This document shows, piece by piece, positions 1 through 11,544 of a stretch of DNA of 64,000 nucleotides. Origin of the DNA: Gentiana macrophylla (lineage: Eukaryota; Streptophyta; Magnoliopsida; Gentianales; Gentianaceae); NCBI GenBank assembly GCA_026214975.1, contig CM047815.1, positions 80,372,800 through 80,436,799 of the forward strand, in the 5' to 3' direction. Numbering within the stretch: position 1 is the first letter of the stretch; each line of letters starts with the position of its first letter. The position numbers and the translations under genes were made by a program. Under the pieces are notes generated by a model, which had not been told where the DNA came from, did no database searches, and was given only the letters and a program-made list of their open reading frames with translations.

Positions 1-335
1 ACAGTTACTCGCCGTGCAAAGAAAACCTCATTAACACTCATTATAGGGTCTAAACTCACCCGAAACATGCTAGAAACATGATAACCGTGGGTTAAACTGA
101 ACAAAAATGTATAGTAAAGTTGGTTCCTATCAGATCCCATAAAGATTCGAGGTATTTTCAAAAATACCTTTAATTATAAGAGTAAAGAATACAAATAATG
201 ATCATTGATCAACAATCAGACAAGGAAACTAAAAGCACAATGATTAACCCCTCTCAATCAATTCATCCTAGCTTGGTACTAATCAATCCAATATAACTAA
301 CGACACTCTTAATTACCTAATATACCAGCAGGGCT
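1..335 (-). repeat. Degenerate LTR-derived fragment, cut by window edge
   Basis: The stretch around 180-215 is nearly identical to sequence at about 61500-61537 and 63370-63410. The text just before it (atcccataaagattcgagg) resembles the reverse complement of the gypsy LTR 3' end, where a conserved gatcgac block occurs. This suggests an old minus-strand LTR piece. No gene is visible. Confidence 0.4.
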
Positions 336-340
336 TTGAA

Positions 341-871
341 TCATCTAAGGTGGTGCTGGTTTTGTGCCCAAAAGATGGCTATCCAATTTGTGGCCTCGAA
401 CCACCACAAGAACGGAATATTCCACAATTGGTAGTTTTTGCAGTCCCCAGCTTTGAGTGAGAATACCACCAAAAGGAATGTTGGAGGAAGAGTGTTGACT
501 AAAAAGAGTATGAAAATGACGATATCCGGCGGATGGCTGGTAATCTGTATGATTTGTGGAGGAGAGCGCCGGGATGGTCGGAAATTGCAGGCTTGCTGGT
601 GGCGAATAAGCAGCACAGACATTAAGAGGAAGAATGGAACCAAAGGGATAGAAAGGGGTGGCGGAGCATGCACACCTTCACTATGAGAAGGATCGGAGGA
701 TCCTCCGGTATCCGAAGGGGCGGCAAACATGGCCACCGGAATACCAACTTTATATTTATAGAATACAGACAACATGTTTTTAGAAGCTTTCACTACATGT
801 TTTCTATAATGGCATGAAAGATTGCAGAATCTATAACGCAATGGATGAATGGAAAAATAAAACAAAAGCAT
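341..871 (-). CDS. Unrecognised 176-codon open frame, coding status doubtful
   Basis: An ATG-started frame on the minus strand. I do not recognise the product. The protein has hydrophobic stretches near residues 75-90 and 118-135 and a Pro/Ser-rich middle (APSDTGGSSDPSHSEG). No neighbouring exon signals, related copy or domain motif support it. It lies among repeat fragments, so it may be a chance frame or a relic of a host gene. Confidence 0.15.
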   Translation of the reverse strand: MLLFYFSIHPLRYRFCNLSCHYRKHVVKASKNMLSVFYKYKVGIPVAMFAAPSDTGGSSDPSHSEGVHAPPPLSIPLVPFFLLMSVLLIRHQQACNFRPSRRSPPQIIQITSHPPDIVIFILFLVNTLPPTFLLVVFSLKAGDCKNYQLWNIPFLWWFEATNWIAIFWAQNQHHLR

Positions 872-1144
872 GAATTCTTTTTTTTATCCGGAGAACGGAA
901 GCCCCGAATCCACAACATGCCATCAAGTTCCCCTGAACGAATCCACACATTGGCTGAGACATTTTGCTTATAAATGTTAGAGTAAAATTGTGACGACCCT
1001 TCTTGAATATCAAGTATTTATCTGGTTAAAAAATCTGGCATGTATATAATTAAAACTTAATTTAATTATATACGTAAGTCTTACGAAATCAAAATCAGAG
1101 TTTAAGCGGAAACATGTAAAGACTCAGGTTAATAAAATGACATT

Positions 1145-1325
1145 TAACATCTTTTATAACGGATCATCCAGGATTGATGGTGATTTGTGAGAAGAACATG
1201 TATTAATCAATCAAACAAGTACATAAACAAGAAAAAAAACACAGATTTAAAGTGGTTTCCGACAATTGTCGACTACTCCACAGACAAACAAGGATATTTT
1301 ATTATTCACAGAAAGCAACACAGAT
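1145..1325 (-). repeat. Copia LTR remnant (3' side of the minus-strand element)
   Basis: Text around 1240-1310 (tggtttccgacaattg, then a ttctcc-like block and gacaaacaaggatattttatt) is a diverged version of 3830-3880, inside the better preserved minus-strand copia LTR at 3728-4440. It directly adjoins the gag end at 1325, so the pol part of that element has been deleted. Confidence 0.45.
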
Positions 1326-1799
1326 TTTAGCTTTTGGACCCTTAGGACCCTTCTTGGATTTCTTCTTTCAAAATTCCATGATCCTTTGCTGACTCCACTG
1401 GCCACCAATCCAGCAGACTGACTGTCCTTCCTAGAACCAGATGCCTTATGGCGTAGCTCTCAAGCATGCAGTGAAAATCTTGCTTCCTCCAATGACACTG
1501 AGTCCTTCCCAACAATAAAGGACCGCACAAAGTTCTCATATGACGCAGACAATGACACAAGTAGGATCAATGCAGCATCTTTATCTTCAATCTTCACATC
1601 AATATTCCTTAGGTCAAGCAATATTGTGTTCAGCTGGTCTAGATGATTCCTCAGCTGAGTGCCCTCATGCATCCTCAAACTAAACAGACGTTGTTTCAAT
1701 AACTTGTTGGTTAGAGAGTTGTCAAGTATAGACTCTCAAGTTTGGACCACTGCTTCTCTGCCTCTTCAGCAACCTCTGTATCATTATCATCTGACAAGC
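1325..1799 (-). pseudogene. Ty1/copia gag, C-terminal part (split by solo LTR S1)
   Basis: Minus-strand translation gives the UBN2-type Gag core of plant copia elements: LKQRLFSLRM, then LLDLRNIDVKIEDKDAALIL and SYENFVRSFIVGKDSVSLEE. The reading frame shifts at about 1725 and again near 1460. The other half of the same Gag continues at 3425-3670 beyond the inserted LTR, and the two junctions share CAAGC. No pol follows. It is a dead fragment of a Tork/Tnt1-like element. Confidence 0.8.
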
Positions 1800-3419
1800 C
1801 GTTAACGGTGATTTTTACGATATATATGATATTATTTCGTAACAATTTCCTTCGTGTTTTATTACTTTTTATAGAAAAGTAAGTGTTTAAAGGATTTATT
1901 GAGAGAATGCATATGAAATTGGTTTAAATGCAAAATCGAGCTTATTACGTGGTTTTATTGGTGATTTTTGTATGGTTTTACACTTTGCACTTTTATATCA
2001 ACTTGTAGGTGCAATTGCATGGAAATGAATGAGCTTAAAGGATGTCCAACTGAATATTAAGTGGAGAGAAAGGTGCATATTGAACTTGGAGTGAAGATAA
2101 GGAAGCTTTGAAGAACTAAGCGCGCTTATCTCTGTCCAACTCGGATCAAGGCCCGTAAGCATGGATCAAGCGCCCACTGGAGCTACTCAATTCAGAAAGC
2201 ATGATTTTTACCCAAATCGGCGTCTGTAAGACGTGGATCAAGCGTCCAGGAGGAGAAGTTGATTCGAGATTGTGAGATATTTGGTGAACGAGCGCCCAAA
2301 AAGTAATAGGACGGGCGTCGATCCGGCTTCGGCCCGACTCGAAGAAATCGGCAAAGATGGGACGGGCGTCCGACAATCCAGACAGGCGTTCACCCCTTTA
2401 ATCGGCGTCCGAATCCTTGGACGGGTGTCCAAGCACCGCCAGCCTAAACCGACTTCAAAATCTATAAATAGCTGCGTTTTTCTCAACCTTAATGACACAC
2501 AATTCACCCCTGGCCGCCTCAGGCCCCTTGGGGGGGCGACTTTTCTGAGTTTTTCCCCTACTTTAAACATCTTTTATTTTACTTTTTACTTATAGTATTT
2601 GCATATAAACGATGAATAAAGGCTAAGCGATTTGAACAAGCGTGTGAAGCCAATCTCTGCAACAACTTGATTTCGATTCTTGGATGCTTTGTGAGTTTTA
2701 ATTAAAGTTTGTTTCTTTATTATGTGTTTATTTGATTTTGCAATTTATATCGAGAGATGGTTGCTTTGTGATGTTTAACGTTTGATGAAAATCGTTGTTA
2801 AACCTAGATCACCGTAGTAAAGATTAGATTTTTAACCTAAAAATAACGAGAGTTGTTAGGTTAAATTTCTAGTTTGCTAGATTGAGAAATCTTACACCTT
2901 TGTTATGGAAGCGTTAATCTTTAAGATCGAGAGATGAAAGATTAATAGGCGAATTATCTACGAGAGTAGAAATTCATACCTTTGATAGGTGAACCACATC
3001 TTTATTAAATCTTCACTAAACGATCTAGGGTAGAAATTGAGAGTTGCGAGATAGGTGGATCATTGCTTGTTCCTCGTTAACTTAATTGAAAGAATCATTG
3101 TGCCTTGTTCTTCGTTGCTAGCTTAGAATTTTATTTTTCTTTTTAGTTATAGAATAGATTTATTTAGTTTAGATTTAGGTTTCGCAACTATATTTCCTGG
3201 CTTTGGATTGACAACCCTCTGTCCAGTTTATTATTTTCGTTTTAGTTTTGTTTTGTGTTTTTCGTGACAAATCTTTAGAAAGATTAATAAACTAGATAAA
3301 CAACCTCGATTCCCTGTGATTCGACTCCGGTTGTAGCTACTATACTACGATCCCTGCACTTGGGGTAAACCGGATTATTTTTATTACTTGTTTGTTTTCC
3401 TTAGATAAAATCCGAGACA
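1800..3419 (+). mobile_element. Solo LTR S1 (gypsy type), target repeat CAAGC
   Basis: A 1620-bp LTR with no internal region, flanked by 5-bp duplications CAAGC at 1795-1799 and 3420-3424. The 5' end reads CG where the sister copy S2 (31838-33429, minus) has TG; the 3' end is CA. A TATA-like ctataaata lies at 2462-2469. The 3' part carries the gattcgactccggttg-type block typical of Athila/Tat LTRs. It interrupts the copia gag. Formation by recombination between two LTRs is inferred from the missing internal part. Confidence 0.85.
2309..2469 (+). promoter_or_regulatory. S1 palindrome cluster and TATA-like box
   Basis: Near-palindromic GGACGSSCGTCC units occur at 2309-2320 (ggacgggcgtcg), 2360-2371 (ggacgggcgtcc) and 2419-2430 (ggacgggtgtcc), with weaker half-units further upstream. 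The candidate TATA box at 2462-2469 follows about 30 bp after the last unit. The same layout recurs in S2. This is probably the LTR promoter; the role of the units is inferred. Confidence 0.5.
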
Positions 3420-3424
3420 CAAGC

Positions 3425-3670
3425 ACAACATAATTTTTGAATGTGCTTTCTCCTCCAGACTGGCTCTCTCAGTAGCACTCCCTACTGTTGATTTAGAAAA
3501 GGGACCCCATGTTGTATCAACAGAGAACGCATCTTGATCTGCCACATATTAAAAAAAATTCTTCCTGTAAACTTATCAATATTGACGTTTAAAGCAGACA
3601 TCTTTCTCACCATAAAAGCTTGCGTAGATCCCAAATCCTAGCGTCAATTATGACCTTGGTGCCAATCTAC
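3425..3670 (-). pseudogene. Ty1/copia gag, N-terminal part (split by solo LTR S1)
   Basis: The minus strand starts with an ATG near 3603 and reads a typical copia Gag N-terminus: NVNIDKFTG, then a WQIKMRSLL block, with a frameshift and a stop before the S1 insertion. It joins the C-terminal part at 1325-1799. The primer-binding site lies just upstream at 3713-3724. Confidence 0.7.
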
Positions 3671-3712
3671 CTTTCTTCGAACAGATAAATAAATTTCTTG
3701 ATGAACCTGGAC

Positions 3713-3724
3713 GCTTCGATACCA
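3713..3724 (-). other. Copia primer-binding site, minus strand
   Basis: On the minus strand this reads tggtatcgaagc, a near match to the initiator tRNA-Met site TGGTATCAGAGC. It sits three bases inside the LTR end at 3728. Confidence 0.6.
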
Positions 3725-3727
3725 GTT

Positions 3728-4440
3728 TGTTATAACAGATCGATCAAGAAGTGATCGTGATTGTGAATGTAGATAAATAATTAACAAGTAAACAAACACA
3801 GAAACAAGATGAACACAAATTTAACCTGGTTTCCGGCAATGTGCTGAATTCTCCATTGACAAACGAGGATTATTTTATTTTCATGAGAAAGTTACAATTT
3901 ACAAAAATTACAGATGGTATTGATAGCCTTGGGAATCCAACCCTAACCGACTAAACAGTCAAACTAGATAATGACTGAAATACCCCAGAAGTAACTTTAC
4001 CAAAACGGAAAACCATGCAGACGTGTTCTCTAAGTAATGCAGGGAACTAACTCAGCAAACCAAAACTCAGTAGATGATCAGTCAGCTGACTTCATTCAGC
4101 AGAACACCAGACTCAGCAGCCAACCCAACGCAATGTTGACCAGATCACAGTTTCCCAAGGCTCAGCTGAACATCACACTTAGCTGACCAAACTTAGCAGC
4201 ATAGTTTAAGTCACCATTACAATGATCCCAACTGTTAAAAAAACAAACAAACTATATAAATATGACTGTAGTAATTAAGAGATACTCACAAGGCTGATTG
4301 TATCTCTAAATCTGTAATTTTGATCATCATTATTTGATCTCACATAAATCTGTAAGAAAAACGATTTTTACCGCTGTAAGGCTTCAAATCCAGCACACAC
4401 AGACAAATTCTTGCATATCTTGAATATGTAAACTTTCAGA
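3728..4440 (-). repeat. Copia 5' LTR, minus strand (far end approximate)
   Basis: It begins on the plus strand with tgttataacag next to the primer site. Its outer half (about 4290-4400) matches 11700-11830, another LTR fragment with gtatctctaaat and cgcctataaggcttcg-like text. The outer boundary is not resolved, because a plus-strand copia pol begins soon after. Confidence 0.55.
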
Positions 4441-4467
4441 AGTTTGTTTGTGCAACATGTAGCAATC

Positions 4468-4955
4468 ATGAGCCTAAGACCTATAATTAGGCAATCAAGC
4501 AAGAATGTCGGAAAGAGGCTATGCAGAAAGAGTTTGATGCACTATAAGCAACAAAGGCTTGGGAAATTGTAACCTTGCCACCTGGAAAGTCTACCATTGG
4601 TTATAAGTAGTGTACAAGAAAAAATATCTTGCTGATGGATACATAGAAAGGTATAAGGCTAGGTTAGTAGTAAAAGGCTACAGACAAACTTATGGTATTG
4701 ACTACCAAGAAACTTTTTCATCAGTAGCAAAAGTCACTACCATTAGAACATTGCTAGCCTTAGCAGCTTCTAAAAGATGGAACATACACCAAATGGATGT
4801 CAACAATGCATTTCTAAATGGTGAGCTAGATGAAGAAGTTTACATGGATTTGCCAATGGGACTTCAAACAGACAAGCCTAATCTAGTTTGTAGACTTACA
4901 AACTTTTTGTATGGCCTAAAACAGGCTAGTAATCTGGTTTAAGGTCTTGGTCCTC
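4468..4955 (+). pseudogene. Ty1/copia reverse transcriptase, N-terminal half (element F)
   Basis: The translation shows the RVT_2 family signature: EPKTYN, then [51 protein letters not shown] and LYGLKQAS. Stops occur near 4545 and 4607. The frame ends at about 4955 where about 4.9 kb of other DNA begins. The rest of the RT resumes at 9865 with a YVDD box. The lineage looks Ale/Retrofit-like. Confidence 0.85.
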
Positions 4956-7900
4956 TTTACAGACTGTGTTGCCTGTTGTTATTAATTCTGCACATGATGA
5001 AGTTCGTTTGGATAAGGATAACACCTGCTGTTAATTTTCAGATTTCTTGACTTATTTTCATTAATTTATATTTTGCAGATCTTATTTTGGTGGGGGTATT
5101 TTTGTGGCTTCTACCCCTGTCTTAATTCTTAAAAGGAGCTGAATGGCTTGTTATCTTTGTCCAGTTTTTCTTACATTGTTGCTTGTTTTTTGCAGTGGCA
5201 TACCATTGCTTTTGATTTCATTCGAAAGAAACCTTTTTTTTGTGGGTCATAATTATGTTCTTAGATTAATGCTCATATTAATTTATCCTTGAGCAGGAAT
5301 CATAAAATAAGAAATTTGGCAATGTGAGAGGATATAGGTCATATAAGAAAGTTACAATTATGTTCTTCTCCTGTTGTTAAGGGTCTTTTTGTTAAAGAAT
5401 CTGCTCCTGATGTGCCTTTAACTCAAGATAGTGTTCTTAATGATGTATCCACATGCTTAGGCAGACATATCCACTGTAGTAGCTAGTGGTGGTTAGACCG
5501 TCCTATCAACATGTCTCTGGTTTAGATTGCCCTTTCCATTTATGTTTTCTTTGTTTTTATTCGCGTAATGATCATATCTTCTTTCTGCTACATTGTGTTG
5601 CTCTTGATTTTATTTGGTGGTTAATGTGGTGATCAAGGATTTCTTGTTTTGTAGCTTACATGCCCACGGAGCAAGAAGCATATGTTGTTGAGGTATTGCA
5701 CCATCTTTTTTTTTCCAGATTCTGCACTCACTTTACCTTATGCCCATTATAGTATTGACAAAACTTCCAATGTCAGTTTCTTTATAGTATGCTTTTGTTT
5801 CTAACCATAACATATGGTTGTAGTATGCTTTTGAGCTAACTTATAGTATGCTTATTATGAAATTTGTGTGTAACATATCTTAGTGCGCTTTTGATATGAT
5901 TAGTGACTTATATGTGTGCTCAATAATTTTGATTATGTGTTAATTTGCAGAAATGCTCTTTGACCGCAACAAGGACTATGAATTCATCTCTCATGGTAAT
6001 TATGATTTCCATTATTGTATTCTATGGTATATAAATCTGTTTCGTGAAATGCTTCTGAAGTATAACGAGTATCAAAGTGTTATTACTTTCCAACATATAA
6101 GAAAGCAAACAGCGGTAAGAGAATTTGTCACCTTTCTTAATAGTTTTTGCTTGTTACTTTCTGTCATTTTCAGTTTGGGAGTTGGATGTTCCTAGTGAAA
6201 TAGATGAGATTAGAAGCTTATATCAGTAAGTAAATGTTAGTGGACAAATGTTTTGTGATAAATAAAATGCTTATATCAGTAAGTATATGTTAGTGGACAA
6301 ATGTTTGGCAGGTTTCACCGTATAGTTTCCTTTTTAAGGATGAAAGTGTGATCCCCAAGCATTTATGTCACAGATTTGCAGTGTCCTTTGTTGTGTTGTT
6401 GATTGTGTCTGTGCTAGAAAAGTTTCTCAGCTTTGTGTGTAATCCACTAATCTGTCAGAAAGTCAGTGCTGCCATTGTGATTGGTTTGATAAGCCAAGTC
6501 ACTGTCTTTGTGCAAGGCTGCATCACTGATTTCTCACTAAGCTGTGGATTGAACTCCTCACTGAAAAACTTGACTCTACCTGAAAAACTTATTCTTGAGA
6601 AAGATACATAGCTACATTATGCATAAAACAGCCTTTCAGGATTGAAATAGGTTTTCCATCTAAATTTCTATGTTTGCATTTCTCCTAAGGTATACTTCCC
6701 GATCTTTCTTTCCTTTTTTTTTAGGTTGTTGAAGAAGGAATATTCCATGTGGGGACTCAACCTTTGAAAATAATTTTAGTTAAAAATCAAACCACCGTGT
6801 AAAAAAGTCACTTAATCCATAGTTACCGCTATTCTTTCTATTGTTGCAGCTTCTTTATCTATGAGCCTATAGATTAATTTACAATGTTTCTTATTTCTTA
6901 GGTTCTGCTGTTCATGTTTTCCTTCTGTCTTGTTAAGGGTCATGTTTGGTTAAGTAAGACTCATATGTCAAAGATGCTTGTCTATGAGCCTAAGAATGCT
7001 TATGTTTTACATAATATAATTTTTCTTTCTTGTTATGATATTTACAGCTTGAAATATGTGGTAATTTTCGAAGGGCTTGGTCTCTCTTGCTGCTATCTTC
7101 CTCTCCAGGCCATTCATTTCAAGGTATTCTTCTAAACATTAATTAAAAGTGTCCATAAGTATTAGATGTTATTTTCTGTTGAAACTCATAAAAAACAGGG
7201 GAAATGAGATCAATAAGTGTGATCGATTATGGCCTCTGTATCTTTTTTGGACTTTAGGTCCCCATAGAAAGATTAAAATTATCAAGTTCGTGTATTTTCA
7301 CGGTTGCTTTCGAATAGATAAACAATTCAGGATATATTTCTTTTGAATTAGTGCACTTGATTGACATTAAATCATACATTCAAAAGATACGCTTCTCCTC
7401 ATTATATATCTTTAACCTGTTGTATTGATAATATTCTTTTGAGTCGTCTTGTTAAACCCACTTTCACATCTTTCTTACAATCTATTTTTGTTGCCTGCTA
7501 ATAGTCTAGTTAGACCTGAAGTTCTGTTTGTCTATGGTTCATCCTTGTGTTTTTCTTGAGCCTTGGAATTTGATGTTAGTCTGTTGTGGATAAGGTTCTT
7601 CCCGAACCTGTCTGTTTACCTTGATAATCTGTTTTGGGCTTGTAGATTAGCTCATTTGTATTTTTATTGACAGTCGTGCGACTTTGTAGGTAGGCATCGA
7701 GGTCATACCACTGTAGTAGAAACAAGTGCCGCACGTGTGACTTTGTCATCCACCCAGCCATCCTAGACATCGTTTGTCTCCCGAAAAGACCATGAGACTT
7801 TGTTGAATGAATCCTCTATTTTGATGTCATACATCAAGGAGAAGGATCCAGATGCATGACTGGAAGATTTTCTAATACCTGATCGGTTAGCTTCTTGTGC

Positions 7901-8019
7901 TCCTCCATCGATTCGTCTTGCGTCTGATAGGGATGATGTAGCTTATTTACATGATATTTAGTCAATTATGTTGGCATTGGACATTTACTTGCATGGATTT
8001 CAAGTTATTTTGGCATTGT
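4956..8019 (+). other. Insert splitting copia F: left part, content largely unassigned
   Basis: AT-rich DNA with no transposase or long ORF that I recognise. It holds exon-like islands (see 5950-6236) and text at 7385-7425 resembling 8340-8380 in the CACTA end. It may be the body of a deleted CACTA element carrying a captured gene. No left CACTACAAGAAA end was found. Confidence 0.3.
5950..6236 (+). pseudogene. Exon-like islands of an unrecognised gene
   Basis: Three short open stretches have plausible plant splice borders. The first follows ttaatttgcag and encodes MLFDRNKDYEFISH before gtaatt at about 5996. The second ends at gcggtaagag near 6117. The third follows ttttcag near 6172 and encodes WELDVPSEIDEIRSLYQ before taagta. 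I do not recognise the protein. Splicing is inferred from sequence only. Confidence 0.3.
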
Positions 8020-8479
8020 AATTAGTGATGGGTCAATAGCCTTATAATGAGGAGATGTATCATAAATATTTCATGGTTTAATGAGGAGCAAATGGTCTTT
8101 TAATGAGGAGTTATGTTGTATTGAATTTTTATTTAATGAGGTGTAAATGACTAGATAATGAGTATATTAGTGGTCATTAAAAATAATTTTAATGAGGAGT
8201 AAAGTCATCATTAAAAACATTTTTATGAGGAGATTAGTCGTCATAAAAAATATTTTAATGAAGAGAAATTCCGTCATTAAAATAATTTTAATGAGGAGGA
8301 TATATTCTCATTAAATGTATGATATAATTAATGAGGAGATTCAATTCTCCTCATTATATACCTTTAACGAGAGAAGCTGCAATCAGGAGTGGTTTCTCCT
8401 CATTAAAAGTGTTTAATGATGAGAAATGGACAATTAATGAGGAGAATTCTCCTCATTACAAACCGAATTTCTTGTAGTG
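8020..8479 (+). mobile_element. CACTA (En/Spm) transposon right end with subterminal repeats
   Basis: The segment ends in TTTCTTGTAGTG (8468-8479), the reverse complement of the CACTACAAGAAA terminus. Before it, about fourteen copies of a TTAATGAGGAG-like unit appear, most direct and the last few also inverted (ctcctcatta at about 8349, 8396 and 8449). Such subterminal arrays are transposase-binding regions in this superfamily. No matching left end lies in the insert, so the element is truncated or rearranged. Confidence 0.7.
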
Positions 8480-8595
8480 CATTAACACAAATGGGATTCG
8501 ATGAGACTGTATTTTATGGGGTTTTTTGTGCTTATTATTTATCTATTTTGTCGGAGATGCTCTGTTTCGGGTATGTTTTTGATGATTTTTAGGTT

Positions 8596-8682
8596 TTAAG
8601 AGCTCAGAAGAGATGAATGAGGAATTCTGGATGTATAGAGCAATGTTCGAATGTTTTGTGCGAGAAGAGAGGAAAGCGCCAT
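8596..8682 (-). CDS. Small frame resembling an organelle targeting peptide
   Basis: A 28-codon minus-strand frame starts MALSSLLAQNIRTLLY and ends SSLLSS. It is rich in Ser, Leu and Arg and lacks acidic residues, as in the first exon of a plastid or mitochondrial precursor. It may be the captured 5' end of a host gene next to the CACTA terminus. No downstream exon was found. Confidence 0.25.
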   Translation of the reverse strand: MALSSLLAQNIRTLLYTSRIPHSSLLSS

Positions 8683-8815
8683 GTGAAGAATCGTGAATTT
8701 CAGTTTTCGCGTATTTCTGGATCTCGACTAACAAAAAGAAGACAAAGTCTGTCAAAGCCAACCGTGGATTTTCGCTCTTTCAACACATATGACTTTTATT
8801 ATCAGAAGGACCCTT

Positions 8816-8816
8816 C

Positions 8817-8858
<42 letters not shown>
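8816..8858 (+). repeat. TTA/TAT microsatellite
   Basis: An uninterrupted trinucleotide run of about 14 units. Confidence 0.95.
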
Positions 8859-8879
8859 GATTTATTTTGTTTAAATAAT

Positions 8880-9861
8880 CTGTGGGCTTGGCCCACTTAG
8901 CAATTCACATGCGTGAACTAGCCGGATGTAGTATATAGCTTATGTTGGGAGACAGATATGAGGTAAAGAAGAATGAAAAAAGAGGAGGACGATGTGAACG
9001 GAGGCTGTGCATTCCTGAAGCAAGTTGCCGGCAGCTTTGTTTCCTTCTTTATTTTGTGTATTCCGGAGGTATAATTTTGCTTCGTCTTATTTTATTTTTA
9101 TGTGTAGTTAATTTTCTTTTCTAGTTAATTAATTGTTAATTTCTCGATTGCTATAGATTGTGAGATCGAATTGGTTGTACTCCTCGATTAAATTGTTAGT
9201 ATTTGCTTATTTTCTGATTTCATTGACTCGTGATCATGATATGTCGTTTGATTATTTAGGCCTGATCGTTGAGTGATTATTTTGATCTATTACCAAAAAT
9301 CGAATCTAGGCGATTTTCAATAAAGATTTGATTTTAAGTGGTAAACAACATATTGCTTGCTGGTTCGTAGCCCGTAGGATTCCCTGTTGTGAAAATAAGT
9401 GATCTAGGTTAAAGTTAAACCGATGTGCGTTAATACCTAGAATTAGGTTTTTTTAAGCATTAATGCGATTGTTCTCACCAAACCTCTGGCGATTGTTGAG
9501 AAGTGTGATACACAGTTAGAGAATAAGTAGTCGTGATTGTGCTGTTTATCGAATATAGGAAAATTTGTTGCTTGGCGATTATCGGCAACTATAACTAATT
9601 TATTAATAATTTAACAAGTCATCTTTGCATCAATGACCGATTGTATGAATTGAGGGGGAAATGATTAATTAGCTAGAACTTTCTTTATTTATTCTTCTCT
9701 ATTTTATTTCTTCTTAGGAAATTAAATAAAAACCCAAAATATTGTTAGTTTACAAAATTTAGAAGAAATAAGTCCACCGTTCCCTGTGGGTTCGACCCCT
9801 GCTTCCGTTATACTAGCTATGGAGGTTGTAGGTGATTTATCTTTGGTGGTTTGACGACCCA
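8880..9861 (+). mobile_element. Solo-LTR-like block (boundaries uncertain)
   Basis: It has gypsy-LTR landmarks: a gtatatag TATA-like box near 8930, untranslated text, and near the end the conserved block ccctgtgggttcgacccc (9782-9799). It ends near gacgaccca, next to the resuming copia RT. No primer site, internal region or clear target duplication was identified. Confidence 0.4.
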
Positions 9862-9864
9862 CCA

Positions 9865-10875
9865 GGATTCATCCAATCACCCATGATCACAGTCTATTTA
9901 CAAAGGGTACATGCAAGGATTTTATAGTATTACTTGTCTATGTGGATGATATAATAGCAACCAACTCCACTATGGCTCCAATTGACGAGGTTAAACAGGT
10001 ACTCCACAAGAGATTTCAGATCAAAGACATTGGGGATCTAAGATACTTTCTAGGAGTTCAAGTTGCCAGGTCAGATAATGGTATATGTATATATGAACCA
10101 AAGAAAATACACTCTAAATTTGTTACAAGAATATGGTTTTCTAGAGGCAAACCAGTCACTACACCAATGCATTCCAAGAAAAAGTTGACTTCTGGTGATT
10201 CTGAATTAAAGGAAGATAATACCCTATGCAGAACAATTGTTGGCAAGTTAATCTACTTGTCCTTTACTAGACCTGATATAGCATATGAAGTGCAACAACT
10301 CGGTCAGTTTTTGGCACATTCTACAATCAACCATATGCAAGCTGCATAGAGGGTTCTAAGATACCTCAAAAGCAATCTTGCTCATGGCATAATATTTGAA
10401 GCTGATAATGATCTGATCTTAAAAGGACATACATACTCAGATTGGGCAGGATGTGAAGACGGTAGGAAATCCATATCAGGCTACATTATGTTTCTTGGAT
10501 CTACACCAGTCTCATGGAAATCAATGAAATAAAGTACAAGAGCAAAAAAGCTCTTCTGAAGCAGAATATAAGGCAATGGCTAATGCCGAATGCGAGTTGG
10601 AATGGCTAGCATATATCATGAAAGATCTACAGATACCTATTCCCCTACCTATTTTCAATTAAAGAACCGAACACATTAAACTTGATTGCCATATCACCAG
10701 ATCCAAGGTTCAGGCAGGGTTCTTAAACCTGATGGCTGTCAGAACTTCAAACTAGCTTGCAGATATTCTGACAAAGCCACTAGATGCTCCCATTTTTCAC
10801 TACTTCTTGTCAAAGTTGGGGGTGTACTCAATCTTTACACCACCAAATAATAGCATCTTGAAGTGATCAATGGAG
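9865..10875 (+). pseudogene. Ty1/copia RT C-terminus and RNase H (element F)
   Basis: It resumes the pol interrupted at 4955. Motifs in order: DHSLFTKG, LLVYVDDIIATNS (catalytic YVDD), DIGDLRYFLGVQVA, TRPDIAYEVQQL, then RNase H YSDWAGCEDGRKSISGY and the C-terminal DAPIFHYFLSKLGV. Stops and shifts occur at 10347 and near 10530-10700. A polypurine tract and LTR follow. Roughly 60 bp of RT between the two halves is missing. It is an inactive Ale/Retrofit-like copy. Confidence 0.85.
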
Positions 10876-10906
10876 GTTCGAGTCCAAGCGTCCATTGCAT
10901 CTTCAG

Positions 10907-10920
10907 TTTGAGGGGGGTAT
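10907..10920 (+). other. Polypurine tract of copia F
   Basis: tttgaggggggtat lies directly before the TG that opens the 3' LTR. Confidence 0.65.
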
Positions 10921-11150
10921 TGAAGCTTATACTAGCATCTTGAAGTGATTAAAGGAGGTACAAGTAGACATTTCACCAAACACTTAACTTAAGATTAGTT
11001 GTTAGGTAGTTATTTAGTTATAACCGACCCCTAACGTACTCCTGTATGCATAGCAGCTCCCAATATATACACCTATATAAAAAATGTAAGAGCATTGATT
11101 CTCGTTTTTCAGGATTGTAAAGTTGGGGATAGCTGCTGTTTTCTTCATGA
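10921..11150 (+). repeat. Copia F 3' LTR (end approximate)
   Basis: It starts tgaagcttatac after the polypurine tract and contains a TATA-like ctatataaa near 11072. The 5' LTR is missing, so the 3' end cannot be fixed. Confidence 0.55.
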
Positions 11151-11217
11151 TCAAAATGTTTCCTCATTAGTTCTACTTTCCTCTCATTATTGAACTATTC
11201 TTCCTCATTAATGAAGG

Positions 11218-11544
11218 TCATTTCACTTTCTTGTGTTTTTGTGTGTTCATTCTTTCTAGTATGATAAATTCCACACAAAAGGTATCAAAATATAAATTCA
11301 AACAAATAACGCAAGCTTTGAGTACCTCCGATGGTGGAGATACACCCCAATTAATCAAACCTTCCACGAACATTTTCACATCCATTTTTAAAAGACTATC
11401 GAAAATATTATGTACCATATGAGATTGCCCATTCCGGATGATTATTTCAACCATTATGAAACATGAATCCTGGACGATCAAAATAAATGTAGTGTGTAAT
11501 ATATTCACCTTACCCTTGTTTGAGAAATTAAAAACAATTGACAT
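11218..11544 (-). CDS. Unrecognised 108-codon frame, possible host exon relic
   Basis: The minus-strand frame holds a coherent stretch, FDSLLKMDVKMFVEGLINWG followed by VSPPSEVLKA, that looks more protein-like than its surroundings. I cannot assign it to a family. It lies on the same strand as other possible host fragments flanking the large array (11974-12118 and 57170-57300), so it may be part of one disrupted locus. Confidence 0.25.
   Translation of the reverse strand: MSIVFNFSNKGKVNILHTTFILIVQDSCFIMVEIIIRNGQSHMVHNIFDSLLKMDVKMFVEGLINWGVSPPSEVLKACVICLNLYFDTFCVEFIILERMNTQKHKKVK

Noticed and set aside
8816..8858. Poly-Tyr coding end of a small plus-strand frame
   Set aside because: The tyrosines come from a TTA/TAT microsatellite; the frame has no other support.
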